A model generated the notes under the pieces. That model had not been told where the DNA came from, did not search any database, and saw nothing but the letters and a program-made list of their open reading frames with translations. From the NCBI RefSeq assembly GCF_000428065.1, contig NZ_ATZF01000003.1, forward strand, positions 124,001-188,000: a DNA stretch of 64,000 nt, read 5' to 3'. Within the stretch, counting starts at the first letter, position 1. Every line of letters begins with the position of its first letter. This document shows positions 17,388 to 25,488 of this stretch, one piece after another. This DNA is from Shimazuella kribbensis DSM 45090 (lineage in GTDB: Bacteria; Bacillota; Bacilli; Thermoactinomycetales; Thermoactinomycetaceae). Made by a program: the position numbers and the translations under genes.

Positions 17388-18200
17388 ATGAAAAAGCAGT
17401 TCCTAGCTATATTAATTTTACTAGCTATTAGTACGACTGGCTGCACATCTGGACAAGAGGTTGATGAGAAACAAGAACTTCCAATCAAAGGAATGGAGGG
17501 AATTAATATTATTTCGGATTCAATAAGTATCCGAATTGTCCCAAGTAAAAAAGAAAAAATCACAGCGCATTTGACAGGAACCGTACTGGGGAACAGCGCG
17601 AAGTTAGAGACAACTTCCACAAGTAGTTCGTTAAACATTATTGCCAAAAGAGTGAAACGATTCTACGTGCTAGATGATGATAGTGCATTCAGATTAGAGA
17701 TTTCTATTCCAGAAAAAAAATATAAAGAAATAAAAGTTCACAGTGGAGGTGACCTTGAAATTGATCAGAAATTCCAGGCGGAGAAGCTTGAATTATTAGC
17801 CTCTGGTGATATTACTGTAAATAATTTCCAAGGAAAAGAGCTCGTTGTCGAAGGATATGGGGATAATCATAATCTAAGCAATATAAATGGAAACATAATA
17901 ATCAAAAAAACAAAAGGATTTGTTGATATTGACAATTGGAGTCCCGTTAAAGGTACAAGTAAAATTAACGTCTCTTTCGGATTCGTTAGCATAATGACAA
18001 ATAAGAAGCTTAAGTCTTTGGATCTAGATCTGAAAGCAACTGAAAAAGTGGAGACGACTTTCCCTTTAGACGCTTCACAGGTCGTGCACGGTGAGAAATA
18101 TTTAAAAGGTTATGTTGGTAAAAAAACAACAGATATGCCCCGATTGGAAATGGATGTTGCAGGTGGTATTAGACTGCTAAAATACCCAGATTCAAACTAA
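17388..18200 (+). CDS. Lipoprotein with DUF4097-like beta-repeat domain
   Basis: 270 residues, lipobox STTGC with Cys at about residue 19. After a short linker, the body is a series of short strands (INIISDSISIRIVPS, LEISIPEKKYKEIKVHSGGD, LELLASGDITVNNFQGKELVVEG) typical of the adhesin-like DUF4097 beta-solenoid found beside envelope-stress regulators. It is expected on the outer face of the membrane. It stands alone, flanked by relics of an insertion sequence. The ribosome site GAAAGAGATGGTGATCTTCA is only moderate. Confidence 0.75.
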   Translation: MKKQFLAILILLAISTTGCTSGQEVDEKQELPIKGMEGINIISDSISIRIVPSKKEKITAHLTGTVLGNSAKLETTSTSSSLNIIAKRVKRFYVLDDDSAFRLEISIPEKKYKEIKVHSGGDLEIDQKFQAEKLELLASGDITVNNFQGKELVVEGYGDNHNLSNINGNIIIKKTKGFVDIDNWSPVKGTSKINVSFGFVSIMTNKKLKSLDLDLKATEKVETTFPLDASQVVHGEKYLKGYVGKKTTDMPRLEMDVAGGIRLLKYPDSN

Positions 18201-18227
18201 AGTTTGAAATTGGGGTTTGTGTACATA

Positions 18228-18430
18228 CCCATCATGCTAAAAATAAATTAATCCCCCAAAACGAAAAAAACGCGCTATTCTTTCTTTCGGATTTACAGAA
18301 GAAAGGATGGCGTTTTTCTGTGAATGTAACCACCAAAGAAAAACTTCATTTGTTTTCACAGGAATTGCAAAAATATCTCTCTCCTACGAAAATCAAACAG
18401 ATAACAAGAGCAACCGAATTTGTGAAATGA
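18228..18430 (+). pseudogene. Transposase remnant resembling IS231/IS4 family
   Basis: A terminal sequence shared with 15592-15650 is followed by a GTG at 18320. It encodes VNVTTKEKLHLFSQELQKYL and continues to EFVK before a stop at 18428. This resembles the first 36 residues of IS231-type transposases; nothing of the DDE core remains. Confidence 0.55.
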
Positions 18431-18880
18431 ACAAGCACATATCGCAAGCAGCGCAACCTCTATTTTTCACTATTTAAACTTCCCGCTTTTCTTAGCCATT
18501 TATCCCCTTCTTCTATATTTTTGAGCAATCCCCTCCCATTCAGATAGCGAGGGCTAATTCCTCCATAGCAAGAGGAATTTTATTATTTACATCCTCTTCG
18601 ACTGGAGGGAAGTAGCAAACGGCGGCTATTGAGGAAGGATTTCCTTCCCGACAGTCGCCGCCCGATGGCAAAATTTTATAGAATATTTAGAGTAATACAT
18701 TATTATTCATCCACATCATTCCATTAGTTATATGCCCTTAGCATTTCGATGGTGACAATTGGCGACCTAGCTGAGCCGTCATAACTCAGCAGCGCAATCA
18801 TGTAACGAAATTAGGATGTTTCTTCCTAAGAAGTAGAAAACGACTTAATTGCCGTCGAACCTCCACTCTTACTACCCATG
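18431..18880. other. Intergenic stretch rich in inverted repeats
   Basis: No gene seen. ATTCCTC/GAGGAAT pairs at 18556-18577. An imperfect nested palindrome at 18621-18662 has outer GGCGGC/GCCGCC and inner GGAAGG/CCTTCC and is locally GC-rich. CGAC...GTCG at 18838-18862 with a minus-strand T run is probably the terminator of the 73-residue gene. The large palindrome is unexplained. Confidence 0.45.
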
Positions 18881-19102
18881 TTAGTAACGAAATCGCCTTT
18901 TTATTTCTTGCATAGATAATTGATTCCCATTTTCACTTTTTTGACCTTCGTTATCAGTGTTATAATTATGAATAATACATAATTTTTGATCATCTTCTAT
19001 CCTATTCCATATTTGACAGATCATTCGATTGATTTCTTTCCACTTTTGGAGACGTTCTTGATTACTCATCACGGGAGAAATGATACTTACATTTGGTGGC
19101 AT
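18881..19102 (-). CDS. 73-residue protein divergent from recombinase C
   Basis: ATG is preceded by TTGAGGTGATCCT, a good ribosome site. The product is Lys/Arg- and Gln/Asn-rich (SNQERLQKWKEINRMICQIW ... SMQEIKRRFRY), soluble and helical. It is transcribed away from the serine recombinase gene 48 bases to the right, an arrangement common for recombinase accessory or directionality factors. That role is only an inference from position. Confidence 0.5.
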   Translation of the reverse strand: MPPNVSIISPVMSNQERLQKWKEINRMICQIWNRIEDDQKLCIIHNYNTDNEGQKSENGNQLSMQEIKRRFRY

Positions 19103-19150
19103 AGGATCACCTCAATTCATCCTATGCGGAAGATGTTGGAGGACAACCCT

Positions 19151-20692
19151 ATGGATAGAACTTGTATTTATCTACGTAAATCACGTGAAGACGTAGAGGC
19201 AGAAAAAAGAGGCGAAGGCGAAACGCTGGAAAAACATAAGAAGTCATTATTAAAAACTGCGAAACAACAAAACCTAAACATTATTAAAATTAGACAAGAA
19301 ATCGTATCCGGCGAAAGTCTCATCCACCGTCCAGAAATGATGGAACTATTACGAGAAGTAGAAGCAAAAATGTACAATGCAGTCCTTGTGATGGACATGG
19401 ATCGCCTTGGCCGTGGGAACATGAAGGAACAAGGGTTGATACTGGAAACCTTTAAAGAAGCAGATACAAAGATTATCACACCTCGGAAAACGTATGATTT
19501 GCATGATGAATGGGACGAAGAATATAGCGAGTTTGAAGCATTTATGGCACGTAAAGAATTAAAAATCATTACTCGTCGATTACAAGGCGGACGAGTTCGT
19601 TCAGTTGAGGAAGGCAATTATATCGGAACACGCCCTCCCTATGGGTACGAAATCAAAGAAGAAGGTCGAAATCGATTTCTTGTACCACATCCTGAACAAG
19701 CACCAGTAGTGAAAATGATTTTTGAATGGTATACCTCTGATGATCCAAAAGAGCGAATGGGCACAAAGAAGATCGCAAATAAACTCAATGAACTAGATTA
19801 CAGAAGTTACACAGGCATTCCATGGAAAGGGTCTAGTGTGCTTGTCATCATTAAAAATGCTGTCTATATGGGTAAAGTTCAATGGAAGAAAACAGCATAC
19901 AAAAAATCAAAGGACCCAGAGAAACGAAGAGAAGCAAAAATACGCCCACAATCCGAATGGATCGAAGCGCAAGGAAAACATGAACCTCTGATCTCCGAAG
20001 AATTGTATCAGAAAGCCCAAAGTATTTTAAAAAATAAATCCCATGTCCCTTACCGAGTGAACAACAAGATAACGAATCCTTTAGCAGGATTGATCCGATG
20101 TTCAAAATGTGATTCATCTATGGTACTACGTCCGAGCAATAAGCAAAAGCCTCACCTCATCTGTCAAGACACTATTTGCAATAATAAAAGTACTCGGTTT
20201 GAATATGTCGAGCAGACCCTGATGCTTCATTTAAAAGAATGGCTCAGTCAATATAAGTTGCAGTGGGAACAAGAAAGTATAGATGAACCATCCCAAAATA
20301 AAATCCAAGTTTATCAGACAAGCCTCAAGAATCTGGAACAAGAATGGAAAAATTTAAACGATCAAAAGGGACGGCTGCATGATCTATTGGAACGTGGCAT
20401 TTATGATGATGAAACTTATATCGAGCGGTCCAATTATATTGCAGACAAGCTCACAGAAACAAAAGATAAAATCAATCAAATCGAAGATGAGTTATCTCTT
20501 GAAAACGAGCGCATGATTGCAAAAGTAAAAATCATCCCCCAGATTGAGAACGTCATGGATGTATACAAGAACACAACTGATCCCAAAATAAAAAACAACC
20601 TTCTCAAATCGATTCTGGATAAGTGCATCTACAACAAAGAAAAATGGCAAGTAGGGAACGATTTCACGCTTAATATCTATCCAAAACTTTAA
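19151..20692 (+). CDS. Large serine recombinase, skin-site type (recombinase C)
   Basis: Start taken at the ATG of [14 protein letters not shown], which has TTGGAGGA 8 bases upstream; the open frame extends further back without support. 513 residues. Resolvase catalytic domain: Ser in YLRKSRED and the Arg-rich [15 protein letters not shown]. The recombinase domain contains [14 protein letters not shown]. The zinc ribbon has [14 protein letters not shown] and later Cys residues. A coiled coil lies at about residues 380-460. The gene ends 34 bases from the sigK break and converges on the sigK fragment, the layout known for SpoIVCA and B. subtilis sigK. Expected job: excise the element in the mother cell. 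Sequence style is also close to SP-beta-type integrases. Confidence 0.88.
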   Translation: MDRTCIYLRKSREDVEAEKRGEGETLEKHKKSLLKTAKQQNLNIIKIRQEIVSGESLIHRPEMMELLREVEAKMYNAVLVMDMDRLGRGNMKEQGLILETFKEADTKIITPRKTYDLHDEWDEEYSEFEAFMARKELKIITRRLQGGRVRSVEEGNYIGTRPPYGYEIKEEGRNRFLVPHPEQAPVVKMIFEWYTSDDPKERMGTKKIANKLNELDYRSYTGIPWKGSSVLVIIKNAVYMGKVQWKKTAYKKSKDPEKRREAKIRPQSEWIEAQGKHEPLISEELYQKAQSILKNKSHVPYRVNNKITNPLAGLIRCSKCDSSMVLRPSNKQKPHLICQDTICNNKSTRFEYVEQTLMLHLKEWLSQYKLQWEQESIDEPSQNKIQVYQTSLKNLEQEWKNLNDQKGRLHDLLERGIYDDETYIERSNYIADKLTETKDKINQIEDELSLENERMIAKVKIIPQIENVMDVYKNTTDPKIKNNLLKSILDKCIYNKEKWQVGNDFTLNIYPKL

Positions 20693-20724
20693 TGCCTTTG
20701 ACCATATACATAAGGTCAAAGGCA
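20693..20724. repeat. 11-bp inverted repeat at element C junction
   Basis: TGCCTTTGACC and GGTCAAAGGCA, separated by 10 bases, begin at the base after the recombinase C stop and reach to within 3 bases of the AATGA core. It could be an attachment-site arm or a terminator; there is no T run. Confidence 0.55.
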
Positions 20725-20725
20725 T

Positions 20726-20953
20726 CTCATTACCTTCTTTATCCGTTCCGATTGGATCGTGGAGCGATACATCTTTGCGTGCTTTTTTTAAAGATCTCAA
20801 ATGCATTAGTATTTCATTTTCTATACACCTTGCAGCATAAGTGGCTAACTTTGTACCTTTGTTTGGTTGAAAAGATTCGATTGCTTTTATCAAACCAATC
20901 GTCCCTATAGATATGAGATCTTCAGCATCTTCACCCGTGTTTTCAAATTTCTT
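20726..20953 (-). CDS. sigK: sigK internal exon (76 codons, sigma region 2)
   Basis: Reads [20 protein letters not shown] and on through [18 protein letters not shown] and [15 protein letters not shown], an almost exact match to the central part of sporulation sigma factor K (core-binding and -10-recognition region 2). It has no start or promoter of its own. At its 5' side recombinase A reads into it, and at its 3' side the frame runs into element C after Gly-Asn-Glu. It is useful only after DNA rearrangement joins it to the N-terminal exon at 37200-37400 and to a C-terminal exon outside the window. Confidence 0.93.
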
Positions 20954-22562
20954 CATGTTGTGAACGTGAAACGATGTCAATTCGATCGAGTAATACGTCC
21001 AGATGCCCCACACAAGTAACATCACAGTTGGTTTGATCTTTGTTAAAAGTAAGAATGATCTCATTTATTAGGCATTGGATGATAAATCTTTTCTTTTCAA
21101 ATGGGATATCCGATTCTTTCTCGACTAACCTGCCTAAAAAATCAATCACCATTTTCACTCGTTCTTTCTCTTCTTCATTTTCACGCTGAGCTTCTAGATG
21201 ATGCTGGATCTTTTGGAGTTCTGTTTGCAAGCTCTTGATATCTTTGTTTATTTTACTTAAATCACGGAACATTTCGTCTTCCGTGATCACTTCACGAGTA
21301 AACATGATCTTTACTTTGTTCCGCTCTTTATCTTTTTCATTGATTCGTTTTTTCAAAGCTTTTATTGTTTCTATCGATCTTTGATCGTGTTGGGTTGATG
21401 CTTCTTTTAACTGACTTACTATTTCATCTTTATCCACAATAGAACGTATAATTAAGTTCCAAATATATTCTTCTATCACTTCTGCTTGAAGTGTTTTCGT
21501 TGGACATTTTTCCACATCTTCCCCAAATTTTCGAGGGTTTTTGTTGGGACAACGATAACAGCGATAACGCTCTTTTTTTCCTGTTTGTTTATTTATTCTG
21601 CCAGTGTAAGTTGTACCGCTCCATATTCTTCCACAATGACCACAACGAATCATTCCCTTGAGCAAATACTCAAAGCGATTGTTCCCTTTGTTGGTTGTAT
21701 TCTTTTCTTTCTGTTGCTGTGCTAATTTAAACAAAACCTTATCGATAATGGCAGGAACTTTTGTTGTTACCCATTGTGACGAATCACGAAATTCATATGA
21801 TTTTTTTGGATTCCCACTAATCGTCTTCTCGCCTTTTATTTTCTTTACTTTACGTCGGTTATAACGATATAAACCTATATATACTTCATTGGACAAAATT
21901 CGATAAATCGAAGACTGGTTCCAGTTTTTACTCTCTTTTCGTTTGGGTAGAATTCCTAATTCTACTAACTTATTGCCGATCTCTCGATAAGTATGATGTT
22001 GATAGACATACCACTCATAAATCTGGTGGACAACCTTAGCTTCATCTTCATTGATCACTAACTTCGCATCAATCAACTCATATCCAAATGGAGCAGAACG
22101 CATCGGCATGATTTTCTTTTGTTTTTCTACTGCCTTTAACCTACCTCTGCTGGTTCGTTTTCGTATCATCGACAGCTCATACTGAGCGATTGCAGATTGC
22201 ATATTAAAAAATAGTTGCCCTTCTGGTGTATTTTGATATTCTGCATCACAGAAAATTAGTTCTACCTCATGACGTTCCCATTCCCCACATACGATCAATT
22301 TATCTACTAAATTACGACTTAAGCGGTCGGGATGAACGCAAATCACTTTTGCTATCTTCCCTTGTGCAATGTCTTGCCGAAGTCGATCCATCTCTGGACG
22401 CTCGATGTCCTCTCCTGACGCACCAGATTCTTTGTAAATCTCTAACTGGTACAACCCTAATGCCTGTGCCTTTTCCGTGCACATCTCCACCTGAGTATCC
22501 AAACTCGTCCCTTCAACTGCTTGCAATCCTGTAGATACACGAGCGTAGATAGCTGTTTTCAC
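20943..22562 (-). CDS. Large serine recombinase of the second sigK element (recombinase A)
   Basis: 539 residues as integrated. Catalytic domain: Ser10 in YARVSTG, and VHPDRLSRN. The recombinase domain follows from about 150 ([27 protein letters not shown]). Zinc ribbon at [13 protein letters not shown] and RCYRCPNK with a later Cys. Long coiled coil at about 390-490. The last codons lie inside the sigK exon, where they read HEEI then stop. In the excised circle the same frame would continue for 41 more codons, now at 37069-37188. It starts 36 bases after a 54-residue gene with which it is probably co-transcribed. Expected role: excision or integration at the HIVK|K site of sigK. Confidence 0.93.
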   Translation of the reverse strand: MKTAIYARVSTGLQAVEGTSLDTQVEMCTEKAQALGLYQLEIYKESGASGEDIERPEMDRLRQDIAQGKIAKVICVHPDRLSRNLVDKLIVCGEWERHEVELIFCDAEYQNTPEGQLFFNMQSAIAQYELSMIRKRTSRGRLKAVEKQKKIMPMRSAPFGYELIDAKLVINEDEAKVVHQIYEWYVYQHHTYREIGNKLVELGILPKRKESKNWNQSSIYRILSNEVYIGLYRYNRRKVKKIKGEKTISGNPKKSYEFRDSSQWVTTKVPAIIDKVLFKLAQQQKEKNTTNKGNNRFEYLLKGMIRCGHCGRIWSGTTYTGRINKQTGKKERYRCYRCPNKNPRKFGEDVEKCPTKTLQAEVIEEYIWNLIIRSIVDKDEIVSQLKEASTQHDQRSIETIKALKKRINEKDKERNKVKIMFTREVITEDEMFRDLSKINKDIKSLQTELQKIQHHLEAQRENEEEKERVKMVIDFLGRLVEKESDIPFEKKRFIIQCLINEIILTFNKDQTNCDVTCVGHLDVLLDRIDIVSRSQHEEI

Positions 22563-22597
22563 TTCACTTGCCCTCCTTTCTACTTAAATCGTTTGTT

Positions 22598-22762
22598 TTA
22601 TCCAAGATGAACTTGGTTTTCTTGTTGTTCTATAAGTGCCATTTCCATCAAGACTTGAATCACCCGTTTCTTCGCTTCAAGAGATTCTTTTAACTTTGTT
22701 GAATGATTCTCAGATTTATATTGAACCAATACAAATTGGATGGGATCTGACTTTCTTTTCAT
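22598..22762 (-). CDS. 54-residue protein upstream of recombinase A
   Basis: Starts at the ATG of MKRKSDPIQFVLVQYKSEN, preceded by AAAGGCGGTGATTGG. Highly helical and charged, with LKESLEAKKRVIQVLMEMAL. A close copy (59 residues) lies at 34079-34258 upstream of the damaged recombinase B, so the pair is a conserved recombinase module. Size and position fit a recombination directionality or accessory factor; this is an inference. Confidence 0.65.
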   Translation of the reverse strand: MKRKSDPIQFVLVQYKSENHSTKLKESLEAKKRVIQVLMEMALIEQQENQVHLG

Positions 22763-22799
22763 CCAATCACCGCCTTTATCTGATATATACAACTATATG

Positions 22800-23166
22800 T
22801 AATACTAAGTTTGTCTCATGCAATAGAAATGACCTGTCCAACACACTAAATAGGACATTTTTATCTATAGTTATGGTAAAAAGAACAAAAAAACCAACAC
22901 TTTCATGCCGTTTAAGCTTTCATTTCTACAAGTTATACCTCCTATCCAGAAAAAATTAAAGGCCATCTTCTAGACGGCTTTTTTGATACTCGGCTAAACT
23001 AAAAATGTATATCTTAAATCACTAGAGTTGGTACTTTTTCACTGAATTGAGTATAACGAGCATTGATTTTTAAGCAAGAATAAATAAATATGTGCGAAGT
23101 TCCAAAACCAAAAATAGGAACTTCGTGTACCCTCGATTTACTGGAGTGTAAATCTTAAATTATCTA
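22800..23166. other. Intergenic stretch with terminator and hairpin
   Basis: GCCATCTTCTAGACGGC followed by TTTTTT at 22970-22990 is a plus-direction terminator. CGAAGTTCC/GGAACTTCG near 23096-23127 is a 9-bp stem just downstream of the 68-residue gene. No gene seen. Confidence 0.5.
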
Positions 23167-23373
23167 CTACTTTATTTTGTTGAGGAAACTTTTCTTGAAT
23201 TGGTTAATTTGTTTTTCTAACCGATTTTTTACGTCGGACAATAGCCCTTGATAGGAATGGACCAAATTCCCCAAATCAATCTGCCAGAGCATTAATAAAA
23301 CGGACACCAAAATTTGGTATTCTTGTGTGGCCACGGTTAACCCAACTATTTTTACTTGATACTTGTTATTCAT
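23167..23373 (-). CDS. 68-residue protein, duplicated in the region
   Basis: The ATG of MNNKYQVKIVGLTVATQEYQ follows AAGAGGTGAAAAAA. A hydrophobic stretch (ILVSVLLMLWQIDLG) is followed by a basic helix ending FKKSFLNKIK, suggesting a membrane-associated peptide. A frameshifted relative is at 31430-31595. It belongs to the recombinase module; function unknown. Confidence 0.55.
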   Translation of the reverse strand: MNNKYQVKIVGLTVATQEYQILVSVLLMLWQIDLGNLVHSYQGLLSDVKNRLEKQINQFKKSFLNKIK

Positions 23374-23547
23374 TTTTTTCACCTCTTTTTATTCTCTTTT
23401 GAAAATCAATAAAAAAAGAACCATTTGAAAGGTGGCTCTCATTAGATATGAATGATATTCATCTGTTTTAGTTTAAGAATTTCTTGTCTTATTTGGTAAA
23501 CTCTATAGGGAAATTTTAAAATACAGCTTTGTTTTAATCATTCTAAT

Positions 23548-23787
23548 TTAATTATTTTGCTCAAGGCATTGATAAACTGCCATCATATCTTGTTTGTTCC
23601 ATTCACAAATACGATTGAAAATTGGAATATCTGCAACATCCGCCATATCTAAGTTTTCAGCAACCACATCACTTACTGTTCCAGTTAACCATGTTTTTAC
23701 TTGTACACCTTCAACAAGTTCCTTAAGTCCATCATCATTGATGCCACTTGCATAACAACTTACACATGGAATTGTTAATTTATACAC
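23548..23787 (-). pseudogene. 3' fragment of an unidentified gene
   Basis: The frame (TIPCVSCYASGINDDG ... MMAVYQCLEQNN) stays open upstream through codons reading SEDNLHDG into the hairpin at 23819-23849. It has no start with a ribosome site, so it looks like the end of a truncated gene. The CxxC and the ELVEGVQVKTW stretch recall DsrE-like small proteins, but the match is weak. Confidence 0.4.
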
Positions 23788-23818
23788 GCCATCATGCAGA
23801 TTATCTTCTGATATAAAA

Positions 23819-23849
23819 AGAGCATTACTTCTATCAACAGTAATGCTCT
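23819..23849 (-). terminator. Terminator of the ArsR unit
   Basis: AGAGCATTAC/GTAATGCTCT stem; read on the minus strand it is followed by TTTTTA. It lies 27 bases past the stop of the AHSA1-type pseudogene. Confidence 0.7.
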
Positions 23850-23875
23850 CTTAAACGAAAAAGTCGATTTAAAAT

Positions 23876-24157
23876 TTAGACAGCCAATAGTTTTTCAAGT
23901 TCACCAGACATTTTCACCCAACCATGTTTTGCACCATGGAATGCTCTGATTTTCTCTTTCGAATCGTCCACTTCAAGAACTTCGCTATCAATAATTAAAT
24001 TTCACTGTTCGTTCCGAAACTGAAATTTATGTCCGACTATAGGCTTAAAATTATTATCCATAACCCATTTTGCAAGTATATTTGCGTCCGTTAATGCATG
24101 CCATACTTTCTCGGTCGGGCTCTTAAAATTAAAATCTTGTGATACAGTTAAATTCAT
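23876..24157 (-). pseudogene. SRPBCC/AHSA1-domain gene, broken
   Basis: Begins at an ATG overlapping the ArsR stop (ATGA). MNLTVSQDFNFKSPTEKVWH then LAKWVMDNNFKP is a typical AHSA1/START-like opening. An in-frame TGA follows FRNEQ where these proteins have Trp. Downstream the frame continues (LIIDSEVLEVDDSKEKIRAF, HGAKHGWVKMSGELEKLLAV), but the middle strands are deleted. ArsR plus AHSA1 is a common operon; the second member here is non-functional. Confidence 0.75.
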
Positions 24158-24489
24158 TCTTGGTCTTCCTGTAAGATTTGGTTTAAAAGTAATATTCTTT
24201 CACTCCAAAATTTCCTGTAAAACGAGACCCAATCCTCAATTTCTCTCAACGGAGCAGCAAATAGCCGATAACGCGTTTCCCTGCCAACCTTTCGGTGTGC
24301 TACGAGACCGGCATCTTTCAGAATGGCCAAATGTTTAGAAACAGCAGTACGACCCATTTGAAATTGAGCAGTTAATTCGTGAAGAGGTAACTCTTCTGCA
24401 TCTGCCAACAAACGTAGCAATTTACGTCTTGTTGGGTCAGCGATGGCTGCATAAACATCCCGTTCTTGATTTTTATCGTTCAAAGTCAC
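24154..24489 (-). CDS. ArsR-family repressor (AHSA1-associated type)
   Basis: Start taken at GTG 24489, directly after AAGGGGGGG; TTG 24483 is also possible. About 111 residues. Winged helix: VYAAIADPTRRKLLRLLADA, LTAQFQMGRTAVSKHLAILK, then the wing VAHRKVGRETRYRL. There are no Cys metal sites, which fits the non-metal ArsR subgroup paired with AHSA1 proteins. Two adjacent dyads upstream of the start are the probable operator. Its partner gene is broken. Confidence 0.85.
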   Translation of the reverse strand: MTLNDKNQERDVYAAIADPTRRKLLRLLADAEELPLHELTAQFQMGRTAVSKHLAILKDAGLVAHRKVGRETRYRLFAAPLREIEDWVSFYRKFWSERILLLNQILQEDQE

Positions 24490-24506
24490 CCCCCCCTTAC
24501 AAATCA

Positions 24507-24548
24507 GACACCAATCGGTGTCTTTATTATATGACACTAATTGGTGTC
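24507..24548 (-). promoter_or_regulatory. Tandem dyad operator for ArsR repressor
   Basis: GACACCAATCGGTGTC (24507-24522) and GACACTAATTGGTGTC (24533-24548) are two near-identical 16-base palindromes just upstream of the repressor start. The spacing places both on one helix face, as for cooperative autorepression. Confidence 0.75.
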
Positions 24549-24675
24549 TTGTCAAATTTCTTTTTAGTGATCACTTATTTATATTTTTCCCATTTTTGTT
24601 TCTCTCTATATTTATTGCAGTCCATAAGTTAAGATAAAAACAAGGTAACTACGCCAAGGTAGAAAGATTTTTCAA

Positions 24676-25038
24676 ATGGGCATCCTTCTTGAAACGGTAA
24701 AGAAAATCCCTGCGATCACCACTACTTCCAACCCAGACTGGCTGAAGTCACAGTTTCTTAGTGAACTGGATTCTGCTTTGGCTAATCTCATCGACCCCAG
24801 GAACCGCAATGTAGAGCTTCACTTCATTTCATTTCTTGCTGGCAAGCAGACAGACAATCACAAAATTCTGCTGGCACTAGCTAATCTACTGGAATGCCAA
24901 GTAACTACCATCCGGTTGAACTTGATTCTCCATCAAGGAATCCATCAAGAAATGATGACCGATGTGGAAATCACATTGAAGGATTTTCTGAATGAGCTGG
25001 GAAGGGCTTTGGGAGCTGAAGTAGCTATCGTCTTGTAA
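24676..25038 (+). CDS. Hypothetical protein, 120 aa
   Basis: Soluble alpha/beta-looking protein: MGILLETVKKIPAITTTSNP, ELDSALANLIDPRNRNVELH, MMTDVEITLKDFLNELGRAL, ending EVAIVL. The ribosome site is weak. A clear terminator begins 22 bases after the stop, which supports a transcript. Family not recognised; a sporulation-related role is possible given its neighbours. Confidence 0.45.
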   Translation: MGILLETVKKIPAITTTSNPDWLKSQFLSELDSALANLIDPRNRNVELHFISFLAGKQTDNHKILLALANLLECQVTTIRLNLILHQGIHQEMMTDVEITLKDFLNELGRALGAEVAIVL

Positions 25039-25059
25039 ATCTGATCCTTCAGCAAAACT

Positions 25060-25102
25060 GGGACAATGTTAGGGCTCGAATTCTGAGTTGCAACATTGTC
25101 CC
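25060..25102 (+). terminator. Hairpin terminator
   Basis: GGGACAATGTT and AACATTGTCCC, an 11-bp perfect stem with a 21-base loop; poor T run. Confidence 0.55.
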
Positions 25103-25485
25103 AGTGCGATTTGACGTTCTTACAATAAAGACTAATCCAATTTCCTCTCTGCCATAGACAATGACCACCATAGAACAGAGCTTCTCAGAGCATATATCAT
25201 AGTTCAGTTATTGAATTCCACGCCTTTTCAATCTCTACTGAATCTTCATTCCACCTTGTATTTGGAACAAAATGAAACAAGTTTCAGCAGAACTGAAGTA
25301 CCAGAATTCAAAATGCGGGAGGAAATCCAAGTACTCAACTCCAATACTGTCAGTCCGTGTACCGCCATGATGGCAATGCGATTGGCTTCGGTTGTTGTCG
25401 CTCTAAACAAAATAAACCCCAAAAAAGGATTTTTCATATTGACAGTTGAAAATAAAGACTCTTGAGAAAGCCTCAACAGTCTTTT
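25103..25485. other. Intergenic stretch
   Basis: Open frames on both strands lack ribosome sites and recognisable motifs. The stretch ends in the terminator at 25452-25488. Confidence 0.4.
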
Positions 25486-25488
25486 CTA
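25452..25488. terminator. Terminator of coat-protein gene
   Basis: AAAGACTCTTGAG-AAAGC-CTCAACAGTCTTTT forms a stem with one mismatch, T-rich on both sides. It lies at the 3' end of the gene at 25486. Confidence 0.65.

Larger units (their letters stand above)
1..20731. mobile_element. Possible skin-like sigK intervening element C (right part; left limit unknown)
   Basis: Recombinase C and the sigK break at Gly-Asn-Glu mark one end of an element at 20727-20731. The sigK C-terminal exon is not found to the left, so if the element is intact it spans everything from there back beyond the window start. Its true left end could instead have been lost by deletion. Extent is an inference. Confidence 0.35.

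Noticed and set aside
18740-18830. Possible riboswitch in the hairpin-rich stretch
   Set aside because: CTGAG/CTCAG pairing is present, but I could match no known riboswitch core and no suitable gene follows in frame.
20492-21064. A single 190-residue sigma-factor-like gene
   Set aside because: Only the middle 76 codons are sigma K. The start lies in recombinase A DNA and the end in recombinase C DNA, so it is an accidental fusion across two element junctions.
25211-25465. 84-codon plus-strand frame and its opposite-strand twin
   Set aside because: Neither has a ribosome site or motif.
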